From Rhabdornis inornatus (Eukaryota; Chordata; Aves; Passeriformes; Rhabdornithidae), in contig VWZS01002669.1 of assembly GCA_013397075.1 (NCBI GenBank), positions 3,878,217 through 3,942,216 of the forward strand: a stretch of DNA of 64,000 bases, given 5' to 3'. Numbering within the stretch: the stretch's first letter is position 1; each line of letters starts with the position of its first letter. The position numbers were made by a program, and so were the translations under genes. The notes below the pieces were generated by a model. That model searched no databases and had not been told where the DNA came from. It worked only from the letters and a program-made list of their open reading frames with translations. This document shows positions 38,301 to 53,300 of the stretch, piece by piece.

Positions 38301-41300
38301 CTACAGAAGGGTATCAAAGTATTGCCTTGCTGGGAGAGAATGGTGAGTTCTGGCCCCTGGGGTTTAGATGCACAGCAGTAGGATTGCTTCCAGAGGCAGA
38401 CCTGGGTCTTTTTCACGTACCCACAACCTTTCTTCCAAAGAACACTCTTCAAGGCTTGGGGTTCGAGTGCATCAAAGTAAATCCTCTATTGTTGAAGTCC
38501 AGAGACACAGCATTTCAGAAAACCTCCTGTTAATGATTTATGTTTTAAGCATCAATTTTCATGTGCTGCTGGGATAATTATGTATTCTGTTTCAATATGA
38601 AATGCTTTATTTCCAGGGAAGGTTGTTTTGGTGGATGTGCCACACAGTAGAATGTAACCAAATGCTAGAAGAAGGAATGGTTTCTGTGTGGGGTCTGAGG
38701 ATAGGCAACAAGCTAAAAGCAGGATTGAGCTAATATATAGTAAGTCACACTGACTTGTGACAAAACTTAGACTATTATTAGAATGAAGGTCTAGAGCAAA
38801 AAACGGTTTTGATGTTGTAAAATCCATCTAAATCTGACTTAATATTTCTATTTCCATAGTAAGAGTGATGAAACCCCTTGCTCAGCTTCTGAACTGAGAG
38901 AGGTAGCTTTTGGCCATTATTTTAGTCAGCAGAACTGTATGCAGAAATAGATTTCTAAAAGCAATGAGCTTGTCCTTTGGAGATTGTATCTGTATGAATA
39001 TGGCAAAAGACTCATAGCTACAATCAGTCAGTTAATAATGCTGTTACTTGTCTTTCAAGACTTGTGACAAAACTTAGTATTTTTGAAGGGATAACACGTT
39101 ATTGAATTGGGTGTAGTTTTACTGTGAAGAAAGTAAAACCAATATAGTAGTTTATTTTTGGTGATGACGATTGTAAATTTCCTGAAAGTCTGAGAAAAGT
39201 ACATTATCAGCAAATGGTGCCCTAATGTGATAATGCAAACAATGAAAGGATTCAGGTAGTGACATAGATCAGTAGAACTCAGATTCCTGTTACAGCCATT
39301 TTTATATTGAAACATACTGTAACCTAATGACTGATTTGAAAGAAACTGAAATTCATTAGCTTGGAAAAAACCCTGAGAGCTACTACTTTGCATAAGCAGC
39401 TACAGCAATCTTAGAACGTCTTTAGTATGAAGAATCTCTTATTACAATGACTACACTAGTAATTTGAGCTTCCAGAACAAGGGAAAAAAATAATTCATTT
39501 TTCTAAAATTTGGGTATGAGGACAGGAAGAATTGGAAAGACTCAGACCTTTCTTCAACCCACATCTCTATACATCATCAGTAAGTTTTTGCTGAAGAAAA
39601 ACTTTTATATGATTTTGGAGCTTTGCCATTGGAATAGGCTATAGTTGTCAAAGCAGGAACCTCTGCAGAGGTTTTTAGATGATAAGCAAACGGACAAAGG
39701 AACTTGGTCTCCTCTTTATGTAAATAAAGAATACCTATGCAGGTGTGAGCATTTGCATGTGTGGAAGCCGTACAAGAAGATGATGTTAATATTTTCCTGA
39801 GAAAATATATATATTCTTCAAAATATGTGCTGATCTACATCAAGTTCTTATTTGAATTTATATTTCTATGCCAATGAGAAGAACACTGTATTTCAGATTA
39901 TGCTTCATGCATTTGTATTATACAGTAGCTGATGAGAGAATACAGTGAAATTATAAGGTGGATAACAGAATTGCAGATACTTTTCTGAAATATTTCCTCC
40001 CGTCATTGTGGTACATGATGGTTGGCAATGCTTAAAACACCTGGTGATAATTCACTGGTAGCTTTCTATGCTAACTTACTCCAGGAAAATAATCAGTTTC
40101 AGGATAAGATATTTAGTCTCATTATCTTCAGCTGATTTCTAGTTTATGGCTTTTGGGGGTGGTTGTCTTTTGTTAAACTGGCTTAAGAGAATCTGTATTT
40201 GCTGTAGCAGCAGTATATTGTATTCACCTGAATTCAAAACAGTGCTTTTGCTAAACTGCAGGGATTTAAAATCTTTTTGTAACCCATGGTTTCAGCTGAG
40301 TTTGGTAGAGAACATGCCCTGCTGCAGGTCATCAAATTAATGTGTCAGCTGCTTTGCAGCAATTGCTTTTGTGTACAGGGTGCATCTGTTAATGAGTCAC
40401 ACTAATAGATAGCAAGTAGTGTTTTTATACACAGAAGTAGTTGTTTTCAGAAATAGCAATGTTACTATATGTAATTCTACAAAAGGAAGGGGTTTTATGA
40501 TATTGCAGACCAAGAATACAAATTACTTTTAATAATTTGAAATTGCAGAAAGATAGAGAATGCATGTTTCGTGGCTAAGAAACTTGGAGGGTGATACACG
40601 GGTGTCACTGAATGGGCTTGATTGGACAACAGAAAAGCTATAGCAGATCAGACTAGTCATCCATCTAGCTGTCACTAAAATCAGTAGCTGATGCCTAGGG
40701 AGGTACTTCTTGTGTTTCAGAATGATCTTAATGGAATGGTTCATACTCTTGCAAATTTTGCAGATAGTTAACACTGAAATCATGTTTGCAGCATATATAT
40801 GAAGACACATCCTTTTAGGTAAATATTACATGTGGAGGAGATTCAAAGCAGTAGCTTGCGTAATTCTTAAGGGGAATCTTTATGGCATAAAACTAATTGC
40901 AGCTCTTTTCCTATAACAAATTTTCATGCTCTAAAAAAAATTAAATTATTAATGCATGTGTGTTTTGAAGGCTTTTGTTGTGAATGGGTACTTGGAAAGC
41001 TCCTTGATTCCTCTTTCCAAAAAAATGGATTTGGGGCTGAAAAGCCTCAGCCGTTTTTACTAGGCATGCATTTAACCTGACATAATTTTTTTTTTCTTTT
41101 TNGATTTTAGATGTCAGCTAGGAATATTATTTTTTAAATTCTTGTTTAGAGTAATTGTGTTTTTTTAATGAAAAAAAACAGGCTCTAGCTAAGATTGTTT
41201 AATGGCATTAAAGGTATTTAGAATATTTTATAAGTACGTGACTTTTATTTTTTAAAAAAGAAACTTGACAACAAAGCTCTGTGACCCTGTTGAAAGGGAA

Positions 41301-44300
41301 ATGATAATTCTGGCAGCAAAGAATGATAAAGTAATACAGGAAATGTCACAGCTGATTTTAGTCACAATAGCAACTTTAAAAAAAAACTATATTGAAGAAT
41401 ATTGTGAAAGATGATGAATAACTTTGCTGAGAAAGAAGATGAAAATCGGTATGGCTTTGTGTTGTGCAAGAATGGAAGAGAAACATAGAGAGCTTATCCT
41501 TTTTGGAGAAATTTCCAAAGGAGAACAGAATTGTGAGCCATAAAAGCTAAACTTCATGCTATTTAAGTTATGCTGTACACTAGCTAGAACTTGATGTATT
41601 TTCTGTGGCGTACCTGAAGATTGATTGTATTGTTTCATAAAAATAAGGGGTTTTTTGTCTTTTGACTAACGGGATTAGTCATAATATTCCAACTTTGTGT
41701 AATTATTGATACTGTATCAAATTAGTGTATAAGTAAGTATGATTTGATTAGAGCATTATTAGGAAAGATACTATGAAATTCAGATCTAATCTCTTCAATC
41801 CTGCTGGAACAGCATCTTCACAAAAAGAAATTCTTGGATCATCTCTTATCTCCCTATTTTTCTAGAAAACAGATAAGCATGTTTTAACTGTCTTTGGCTG
41901 CAGTTATTACAGTATAGAGAAAAATAAAGAATTTTATTTATTTGACAAGAACTGAATATCCTGAAGTTAAACTTAACTCCCTATGCAAGACAAGCTAATG
42001 TTGATTTGTTGTATGTTGACCAGCATCAGTATTCTTAATACTGGTTCAGCTGCAGTGCCAAGTGCAAACACATTAATTGAAGGGAGTACTTTTAAAGGAG
42101 TTCTTCATAATGTGTAATATGAGCCTTGTCATGATTTTGATATTTGAAAGTGTGTATTATCAATGCTTTAATTATTTCAGCCTTTTAAAGGGAATGATTG
42201 CAGTAATTTAATTAAAAGAACAGTATACTACATTACTTATGCTTTTGTTACATAGCCATCTGGTTATGGCAAAATACAGACATTTGTGTGAAACTTTTAT
42301 CTCTTTTTTTTTTTCTTTTTGTGAGGGATGAGTGTGTATTTGAAAGCATGCTTTTCAGGTACCACTTGCTTCCCTCTAAAAAGGAAAATCCTTTTGAATC
42401 AAAATTTGGTACAAGGGCAAAAGTTTTCATATGCCCATGTGATTCATGAAAATAAGCATGTTTTCCATAACTTCGTTTTTCACAATCACATTTGTTGTAT
42501 ATAAAACTCAGTGAATATTTTGACAGCTATGTGTTTCTGTTTACAGGCTATACATCTGGCCCAGGCAAGTTTCCAGATTGAGGCCTTTGGCTCTAAATTC
42601 ATCCTTGACCTCACATTGAATAAGTAAGTGCATGATTTGAGGTTTCTTTTGCTCCTGCTTTTATCATCTTACAGTGTAAGGTCAGGGCATGTAATATTCC
42701 AAGATCTGCTGGAAAAAGATGCTGTTATCCAAGTTTATTAATACAGAACAACACTTAACATGTTTTATGTAAGGTATCAGTAACTGTTACTGACACCCAT
42801 AACGCAGATACCCTTAAAATTTTATTGTTCATGGTAAAATAAACTATGATAGATGGAGAAATTCCAGTACTGGTAGTATTTGCAATAGTGGATTTTCTTG
42901 TGCTTTTTTTTTAGCCAATTGATGAATTATCATGAGATGCTTTAGTTGCTTAAGTCGGTGTGTGGGAATACTGTAAATACTTGTATGAATGGCTCATCTT
43001 TAATGATCTGGAAATCATGCAATTGTCACTACAGTCATGAAGTTCCTAATGAGATGGGAATCTTAATGGTGTGGCTATCCTGAAAGATGCAGCTAGAATC
43101 TGCTTGTCTGTAAGACAAACGATTTTGCATAATTGCTTGGTCTAGAAGAACTGACTTGTAATGCAGGGCAGTGGTGGTTTAGTTGTTTATATCCCACATG
43201 CTTTTATATCACTGCTGAAGGTATGGAAATACAGTTTTCTAAAAATTGTTATGACCTTTTTTTTGCCATTGGAAGTTTAAGAATAAGGTAGTAGTATAAA
43301 ATTCATAATAAATACTGTACAGGTAAAATGTAATACTCAAAAGTGCATTTTCCCCTTCTATGGCCCTTGAGACTGAGCATGCTTAAAAAAGGAGAAATGA
43401 ATTTACAGAAACAATTGCATACTGGTTTTAAAAAGCATTCATCTGGTCTTGAGGTTCATGTGAGGTCTTGTTTTGCTCTTAAACTGTCACATAAGGGGAG
43501 TTTTGTTAGGGATAAAGATGCGAACTTATTAAATCTAATGGCTTTTAAAAGCAGCAAGTTACAGCTTTATAAAATCTGCAGAACTTATATTTGCTTATTT
43601 TGCTTCTTGGCTGCTAATTATCAGGTATTTTGCTGTAAAGGTCAACTGGAAACATTTTCCTTCATCCATGCATAATTTTGAAGTTAGGTTGCTCTTGCAT
43701 TTTCATCTTTCAAAATGTTATTGTGAAGCCTTGATTGTCTGGGAAATTATGAATTAGTGCGAAGGCTGGGAATGTCACACTGACTTAAAGGACAAAGAAA
43801 GCTTGAAGATAATTGGGTGTTTCCTAGGCTCTGGAAAAATTATAGTGTAGAGCAAGACTGTGTTATTTTATGAGGGTTGGACCTGTGCATAGTAATTCCA
43901 GTGGATAGTCATTACATATTTGTGAAGGGAACCAATATTTAGTGCCCTCTAAGCTACAGGGAATTCCTCCTCTTGGTCTGCTTTCCACTGCTCCTGTCTG
44001 CACATCCAGTGAGTAGTGGCAGTGAGCACACATTCCCAAGATGGCACTGTATGTAGGGTATGGCTGGTCACACAGACACTGACAAAGGAAAAACATTGCC
44101 TTTGCTGGCACCACGTCAACATGCTGACAGCACTTAGGTGAATAAGAAGAAAACAGGTTCATGAAGTTCTTCCACAGCCGATGAGAATTTCAAGTTTGCT
44201 GGGGAAAGGTACACCAGCCCTCTCCTGATTTACAGGCAGGCCAGCATTCACTGACACAAATGTTAACATAGGCTTTAAGTTCTTTCAATATTGATGCCTA

Positions 44301-47300
44301 GGCTTGAGGTCGCTTATGTGGTCACTGTTTTGGACCTGAGTCTTTCCAGATACAGGTCACTATAGTTGTTGATTGACTCTCAAGTTTCCTTACAGATCAC
44401 ACCTATGCAGAATAGAGAGCAAGGTCACAAAGGAGGTATTGCAAGTAGGACTTAAAATAGGGCAGACAGCAGTGATCAGGTGCAGGGCTATGCCAAACAA
44501 GCCAACTGTCTTGCAGCTTACACTAGTGACTCCTTTTTAGTCCACTTCTCCATTTTCTGACACGCTGTGTCCTGGTTCACCTTCTCTACCCTTGGCACAC
44601 TCCCTGAATGTTCCATAAAAATGATTACACGTATCCACAAGTCTGGGCAGACATCCTGAGATAAGTTTGTCACTTCCCAGGAGACAAATCATGTTGTTTA
44701 CCGCTTCTTATCTGTTCTAAAGTTCTGGCTGAACCTCTTCAAGACCATGCCTGAGCAGCTTCTTCCATGGCCTGTCAGTCAGTGGCCTAACAGAGAGAAT
44801 AATGAGGACCAGAACTCTTATCTCCTGTTCATTAGGATTTGGATTTTGTTGCATTTCCTGTCTGAGTCTCATGGTGAATGGCTATTATCCAAGTAAAATC
44901 ACAAATCCATTGACATTCCCCAAATCCTGGCAATATTACCTCTTGTCCAGTCCTGCTGTTTGTCCTTGCTTATTTTTAACAACAAACGGTTCAGAAGTGA
45001 ATGTACAGATTTTTTCTAATTGTGGCTGCTTTCTCAGCAATCAAGAAATGCGGTGCCTATCAGTCCAAAAAGAGAGAGGGAACTTACTTGTTGTGCACCT
45101 TAGCTGAAGAAGTTCTGCACTTGTGCTATCAGGAATGTTCTTACTGCCTATGTATAACACCCTATGTACAGGGTGTTCAGATGCCTTACTGATATCCCCA
45201 CTGCTTGCCTCTTTATACATTAGGTTTTCTCCTAGCTTCTTTAGTGGTTTTTGGCTCATAAACGTTTGACTCTTTATCTGGTTCTGCTCTAGAAAATTAC
45301 TTCAAAAACCTGTCCTGGTTTTTGACTGGACATAATACTCTAAAACTGTAAGTCATAAAACTTGTAACATAAATTGTAAATACCTGTAGACAATGATTTG
45401 AAAAAGACCCATTCTTGTGTTGCAGTTATATTTGTGTGTTCAGCAAAGAGCAGCATTTTGCTACTATGTTGGATTTTAGTTTTAGCATACTGGAACTGCT
45501 AATGTCTAGTCAGAAGCAAAGGCAGAACAATTTGGAATACCCTTGCATGTGATGAATATATTTTTGTATCAGTTGCTCTAAGGTGACTTAATGCCACTGA
45601 CACTGTAAGTATTCTGTGCATTTTGGTTTTGTTCCTGTGGTTTTCTTGAATGTTCCAGAAGTAATTAAACTTAAAATTGAGGATGGTTGTTACATACAAA
45701 TGGGTTCTAGCTTTTACTTTTCTTTACCTCTGTTGGAAACTGTGTGATTACCTACCTTCTATGTTGCAGATACTTTTTTTTCACAGCAAGTATTATAACT
45801 TGACAATTAAGTGAAAAACATTGGATATTCAATTTCATTAATAACTGTCGAGATTTTGTAAGAAGAGGTGGCAGTCTGAAAGCTTATGGAACATGTTACT
45901 AGAAAATTTTACTTTGTTTTCCATCTTGCCATGATGCGATGGCACAAACAGCTTGAAAGGAATGTGAGCCCCTCAAACCCTTGAATCCAGTGTGCAGAGA
46001 CTATTAATATGTAAGATTTCTACGGAGCTTGAATGTGTAACCAACTTTGCAGTTGCACACAGTCTAAACCAGGTGAAATATAATTTGTTATCCTAAAGGT
46101 GATTTTTGGTAGCTTTTTCTGACAAGAAGACTTAGGGAAAAAGAACTCAGTTTTGAACTTCTTAGCAAGGTCGGTTACTCTGAAATTTTAGACATCTTGC
46201 CCCTTGCTACACTGAAATGTTTCACCAGCTGCAGGCTCTGAGTGTGATGCCAGTTATGATGATGCATAATAATTGCAGGTATGTTGAATGTGGAAATAAC
46301 TTGATGCAAAAAGCAATAATTTTTATAATCTGTAATGGATTAAATAATATTTTTAGTTAATACTCTTAGTACAAAAATGGAAGACTGTAGTATGGTAGTG
46401 GGGTAACAATCCTATTTGAAAAGTTAGACTTACAATTCAGCTATGATTGTCTGCCCAAAGTCAATAAATTTTCTATGCAATGAGTAACATCTAGCATTGT
46501 CATAAATTGACATAAAACACAATTTATTTAAAAAGGTTTTAAAAGTGCTCACTTATTTCAGTAAGTTCACTTTGTCCTCAAATGGCAGTGTTGTAACAAT
46601 GTATTTGGGTAATCAGTGGTATTATTATATCAGTTTCTTATTTTATATTGATGCATTATTTAGGCAAACAAATGTTTGCAAGGTGCAAACACTTGTTTGC
46701 CTAAATTAGCAAATTAGTTTTTAATGATCTCATTTCCAGCAACATGTAAAAGGCTTTTAACTTGCTGTTCTTCTGCTGAAAGAGAAGAATTTTTGCAGGT
46801 AACTCTTAATGTTCTGTTGAAAGGTAGCAGGCTTTATGTTCTGGTGTACTAAAACACATTAAAGAGCAGTACTACTAAAAGCAGTGAATTAAAAATGTCT
46901 ACTTGCTGCTTTTTTAGTGAGGAGGGAAGCAGCTGTATTTTCTGGCAGTTTGCAGCCATGGTCTAGTACCAGCCTCTAAATAAAGAGGTCTCCACCAGCA
47001 CAGGGGGCTGAGCCTATACTGGAACCTTCACCCACTGGGACTGTGGTGGCTGAGACATATCCAAGGATAGGGAATTAGTTGACTGATATGGACAGAAACA
47101 GAAGGTAAAACACAAAGATTTCTCTCTCTTCTTACTGATAACTTGCCTCAAAATTTAGGATTCTTGAGGGAGGGGAGGAAAAAAATCACTAAAATCTATA
47201 TTTTTTAGCTTTTTCTTTTTTTCTCTGTAGAAGTCCATCTTTTCAGGAAACTCTGTTTCCGGGAAAACGGATTTCTTTTCAATGAAGATATCATAGAAAA

Positions 47301-50300
47301 AAAATATTTGGCATCTTTGACATGAACTGAAAAAACCCAACCCCACTGCATTTGACCATAACATGACTTAACAATTTGAGATATTAAAATATGATGACTA
47401 TGGTGGAAAGTCAGTTTCTTTTGTGAAGTGCAGCCAGCATAACAGCAAATTTTATCTAATAGTTTAAACCCTATAATTGTTTATTCATTGTGGTGTATGT
47501 TTCTGTAGGACTGAATTAACTCGAGAATTGTCCCAGAGGAGGTTACAGTGTTAGCCTAATTTAAAAAACAGTAGGGCAATAATTGAATTATTTGAGAAAC
47601 TACTTAATTTCTGGGGTTTTTTCATAATTCTTTTTTAATGAAAATGAGAATGCTAGTCACAGTTTTTCAGAAGGAAACTTTAAAAATATTTGACATTTTC
47701 TTAAATAAACACTTAAACGTTTAGGGTATTAAATGGATCCTATAAGATACATAAGCTAAATTAAATGCACTAATAATGCTGTGAAAAGTTAAACTCTAGT
47801 TGGCTTTAAAAAATTTGTTACAGATGAAATGCAAGGAACTCAGTGTTAGGACTTTACAGCAATGTGTGTGCCCTCCTGTAATTGCAGTCTTGAATTTCTC
47901 AGCTGTAGATAACAGAGCTTTACTCCCAGAGCTGGAGGCAACCTGTCAAAAATTATCATTTGTCTCAGTGGGCACTTCATGTGCAAAGTCTTAGAGGCAG
48001 ATGTGAAAACCTCTCACCCCCCTCACAGTAAAGAGGTCCTTCCTTATATCTAAATCTGTAATTTTTCAGTTTAAAGCCATTCCCCCTTGTCGTGTCGCCA
48101 CATGTCCTTGTATAAATCACCACTTTTCACAACACTTGTTTGAGGAGTGAAAACTTCATTCTGTGCACTCCTGATCCCAGATTTAATTAAGTGTGGATGT
48201 CTCATCCATCTGAAGAGTTTTTTGAATATCTGTCAGCTGAGATGCAACCACAGCCATTGGTTTGGTGCATTGTTAGGGTCGACAAGCCTTAGGAAAACAA
48301 ATACACATCTGTAGCAGTATGACAGTGCTGTGAAATTCCATGTGGCAATATAAGGATGTTGCCTTCTCCCTCCCATATAAGAATTTCTGGTATCAAATGC
48401 AGGAGGAAGTTTGAAAGAAGGTGCTTCTCACAAAAACAATTAAAAGGTAAATTTTGTTACAGGGTGCTGTACATATTGAACTGTTTACAGGAACTAAAGA
48501 ATGGGAAGAACTTACAGAAAAGAAATCTATTGGGAGCCATTGTAAACAATTATACTAGCAGTGATTTATGAAATCCTGGTGTCAACAGATCACTGGGTGC
48601 TGAGAAACTCCCTGAAGATTAGTACATGTGTAGGCATGTTGCTGTCAGACAACATACTAATCAGCTGTCTGACTCGATGTGTCCTTTCATAGGTTATGTT
48701 CTTATTCCCACATGTAACCACTGTACCCTGGTAATGGTGAAGAATGTTGTCTTTCCACTTTTATAGGTGTTTCAGTTGATTTCTGATACGGTCCAGGTTT
48801 GTCAATAGTGAGATCTTTATGTTGAAGTGAATTCCTGGCATCTCGGATTGCTTTGTAGGCAGGCTGAAATCTTTGTATTTGGAGCTAATATAAAGCCTGT
48901 GTAAGCCTGGCATATGATTAAGTTCATCAAACAAGCCCCTAGGAGCCTCTGTAACTGAATTTAACTTGATTTGATGACAGAGCTAAAGTTGCACAGTATA
49001 GTTCAACATGGGAACGTGGATTAAGGGAACCAAAATAAACTTTGAGTTTGCTGGAATGTACCTCTGATTCTGCTATAGTTGTTATCTAATTTGGAGGTGC
49101 TCAAGTCAGCTCTCTGTAAATATAACTAAGCTTATTCTGCTCTTTTTTTGTATTAGAAATAAAATAATAATGGAAAAAACCCCACATCTTGTTGTATTTT
49201 TGTTCCATGGAAAGAGTTGTTTTACATATGAGTGTTACTGTTAGACACAAAGTATCAGAACATCTGACACATTCAGTGAAGTGCTTAAGAGGAGAAGAAA
49301 CAAGTTTCTCTTGTACCTAAAACCTTCCTTGAAATGTAAGAAACTTTAGCAAATATGGTTATCATTGGATGAGACCATTCTGGCAAAGACAGATGGCAGC
49401 CCTCAATCTTACACTATTAATTAATAAAATTCTTACTGATAAGTTTTCCAAGCTGATGAGGAAAGAAAAGGGATCAATTGAAAGGCAATACTGAGTAAAT
49501 TTGAACAGTTGTTTAAATGAATTTTTTATATTGTTGGCTGTTCTTCTAGGAAACTTCTGTCATAACAATTTGCACTGAAGTGTTGTCCATGGCATAGAAT
49601 GCATGTTCTGTAATATTCTCTAGCTGTTTTTGTCTTCATATCCTTGTGCACAGCACTTTTTAAAGTGACATAATCTTCAGCATGGTGGTGAACAAAAATA
49701 TGGTGGAAACTGACCAACATACTGTTAATATTCTGAAGAACTCTTCAGACTGCTGCCTTCAAAATGCTTGAAGTAGCCAATAAAATACAGCATGGGCCAT
49801 TCTCAGAGAGAGAGCTTCAGGACATAGCTAGAGAAAAGATCATTGATTTGTTTCCTGAACTCCCTTGAACTGACTCAGGGTTTCTTGCACTGAGAGAGGC
49901 AGACTGATCCAGAAAAAAATATGCAGCATTTTCTGCACCATTCTATATGAATATTCTAAACCATTCTATTACATGCTTCCCTGTCAGTCTTTTGGAGACC
50001 TATTCCCCATTTGAGGATCACCTGGGTAATTTCAAGTTGTAAATTTGTGATTAGGTCATCCTTTTTTCTACCTCAAAGATATATGAAGGAAAACCAAGCA
50101 ACAGTACAAGACCATGCAAGGAGTGATTTTTTTTAAATGAGTGTACTGTTTACTGTACTGTTACTGTTTATGTACTGTTACAGAATCATTATGCCATTAA
50201 TAGCAGAAGTGAGTGAGGACTTCCTTTGATTCCATAGTTATGAAAAAGTTGACCTATACATTTGCATTATCAGTTGTTTCTGCTAATTACTTGTAAACAA

Positions 50301-53300
50301 AATTGCTTGATCCACAGTATCATGTTCTGAGTTTTTAAGCTCCTTCAAGATAATATAAAGTAGTAAAGCCTTGCACTTTAAAAAAATAATGAATATTAGC
50401 AGTATATTTATTCCTTGGAGACACTCTTGTCAGAGCAGCTTCAAAGACAACAGCCAAGTAAAAACTAATGTAAATGCATGCTAGAAATTTAATAAATTCC
50501 CATAAGTACAGTGAGTTCAACAAAGCTTGTGAATATAATTGAAACTGTTAGTATAAACAAGGCTCTAGATGGGCATTGCATTAGATGACAGTGCCTTGAT
50601 CATCTTAAAAAAATACTGCAGCAAGGTCTCTTTGTTTTTCCCATCTTTATGTGCTACTAAACTATATCTGTCAAATGGACAAAAACATCTGATGGGTGTT
50701 CTGTTAAATAATTCAACTAAACTAGGTTGCTCAGACACTGGTACTGAGCTTGAAACAGTTCAGAATAGTTAATAAATTATTGCCTGGTAATAGGTTAGTA
50801 AACAAAATAAAAAAAAGGTTAGTAAAGATAATTTAAGAAGTATGCAAGAAGGGTAATTCTTGATGCACTCTGATTTTCTGTAGGATGTCTACTATGTTTC
50901 TGGAAGCTAATTTTCTTACTTATATATGAGATACCTTTTAGTCATTTCATAGCCTTTTCCTACCCAAATCAATTCTCTTCATCAAGATAGTTAGATGCCA
51001 GCTGAGGTAAGCGACTTTTTACTCTGCAGCTCTCGTGCTAATGAAAACATCAGCAGTGAAGTACGTGCCAGGGAAGTGGACGTGAGCTCTTCAGAAAGCA
51101 TCTGCTGCTTGCTTTAACAGCTGGCCTGTGCCTTCAAAGGCAGGAGCTACAGGGAATGGCATATCCCTTTGCTGCTTATTTTGCATTTCCCAATGTAACT
51201 CAGACAGAAGAGCCAGGGAGCAAGACAGCTTAATAAGAGCAACTATCTAAGATGAACAAGGCAGGGTGGAAGGAACTGTAGAAAAGGGCACAGCAGACAA
51301 ATTATTTTGTCATGAGTTCATTCAACATGTTGCAACTTGATGTGTTGATTGTAAAGGATCATACTAATGTGTGACTACCTAAATAGATTCTTGTCTGATG
51401 TGATCATGACTGACAGTTAAAGCTTGCACTGTTTCTGGTGCTCATCAAATTTGCTGTACTGGATGCTTTTCTGCCCTAAGGAAAATGTGAATGGCTCAAA
51501 AGGGATCAAAGGTAGCGAAACACAGTCCAGTGTAGATGAGATGTAAATGTATTTCGTAAAACTCGGGTCTGTCTTACAGAGGTAAATTTTGGTATTCTGT
51601 AAATGTGAAGGAAGAAGAGTTATTTTGTGCTGTGGAAATCCCTACTTTATGCATGAGTTCTGTGCCTCACTCCTCAGGCAATTGCACTTCTACATGAGGT
51701 CTTAATCAGTGTATTCTAGGCCTTTCTTTTTTATGCCACTTACATAAAGAGCCACATCACACCTCCTGGTGAAATTGCAGTGCTCTTTTGTGTAGGAAAA
51801 AACATTTGAAAGTTACTTTGGTAAAGCATTCTTTTTTTTTTTTTCCCCCTTTAATACTTTCTAATGTCTTTTATCAGATTTGTCAGCATTAATAACAGGA
51901 AAAGTTTCATGGGGAAATTTTCAGTAGCAGTTCTACGTATCTTTTTATATCTGATGTTATTCCTGGAGTTTTAGCAAAACGTAAAACAAACTTCCTTACC
52001 CTTCCTGTCTTTTCATTGCAAGCAAGGTGTTCTTTTGGAAGTTTTGCTAGTGTAGGCGGATACTTGAAATAAGAAAAACTGATACAAGGTACCTGAAAAA
52101 AATCAGGTACTTGTCAAGATAGAGGCATACGGTTCAAGGAGCAGCTGACTAATTTTTTTTTCAATGGAATGCTCAAACTTCTTGCTGTCCTGAGGGAAAT
52201 GTTAAGAGAAAAATGCCCTTGCATGACCTTAGTGGTTATGTGTGGCAAGCTTAAAAACATAATAATGACCAGAAACTAGTGATAAACACTCCAGTCCAGC
52301 CTTGCATGAGAAACAATTTTGTGAAATCCAAAAGTCTTATAAAAGATTCTTACTTTACCTTCTAGGTGGTGGATACTGTGTTAAATTTGCCAAAAGGGTG
52401 CTTCACAAATTAAAGTTGCATTTTGATTACAGCATGGCATTTGGGAAGTATATCACAAACAGCAGGCCTTAATTTTCTTTGGAGGGAATTTGTTGAGCAT
52501 GGAGAATTTTGTTGATGTGCCTTGTGTCCTGCAGATCCCAAAGCTCCATCTTGGAGCTGGCTGGCACTGGCTCTGTTGGACATGGGAGAAGCTCCTAGCA
52601 GCTTCTCAGAGAGCCAGTCCTATAGCCCCCCCAGTACCAAAACCTTGCCACACAGACCCAATACATGTTGGAAAGTCAGCAATATGAAAAATGTAGAGTC
52701 TACTGGAAAACTCTGTCTGCATACTTGTAATTTGTGTATATGCATATAGGAGTTTTCCATCATAAGTATTCCATGTTAGCTGTCATAACGTGTGACACTG
52801 TGTTTGGATATACCCAAACTGGGAATTCCTTGGCAGTTGGAAGCAGTGAGAAGCTAAAGAGTGGAAAAGGTTGGCAGATGGGGGAACCAACTGGGTTACA
52901 ACAGAAGCTCAACCAAAATCCAAGAAAAGAATACCAAACTCTGGAAAGATTCTGCAAAGGGTGGACTAACAAAATTTTGAGCAGCTCTTATGTCACAAAA
53001 TAGGATAAATCTGAGAGAAATGCTTTAATTAGACTATAGTTAGTTGTGAGTCAGTACACACAGTGGGAAATCACTTACTGTAAGTCTTATGAGATGCAAA
53101 AAGCACTAGATAGCATAGAAAGAAGTTCTGAGATCGGTCATATAAAACTAGAAGAGGGCAAAAAAGAAGGTGTGAAAGTGTGGGCTTGATTTGGCAACAG
53201 GTAGGTAAGTGCTGATCCAGGAATTAGAAGGAAATTTGAAGAAACCAAATGGTCTTTGTGAATTGAAGCAGAAGTGTCTGCAAAAGCTGGAATCTGGTCA

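Noticed and set aside
45156..45177. Stem of eight base pairs (aacaccct and agggtgtt)
   Set aside because: Short stems of this size are expected by chance in 64 kb; no terminator or RNA context applies in a vertebrate intron.
45305..45330. Text ctgtcctggtttttgactgg resembling the start of some avian retroviral LTRs
   Set aside because: Only about 12 bases resemble anything, with no LTR ends, primer binding site or paired copy.
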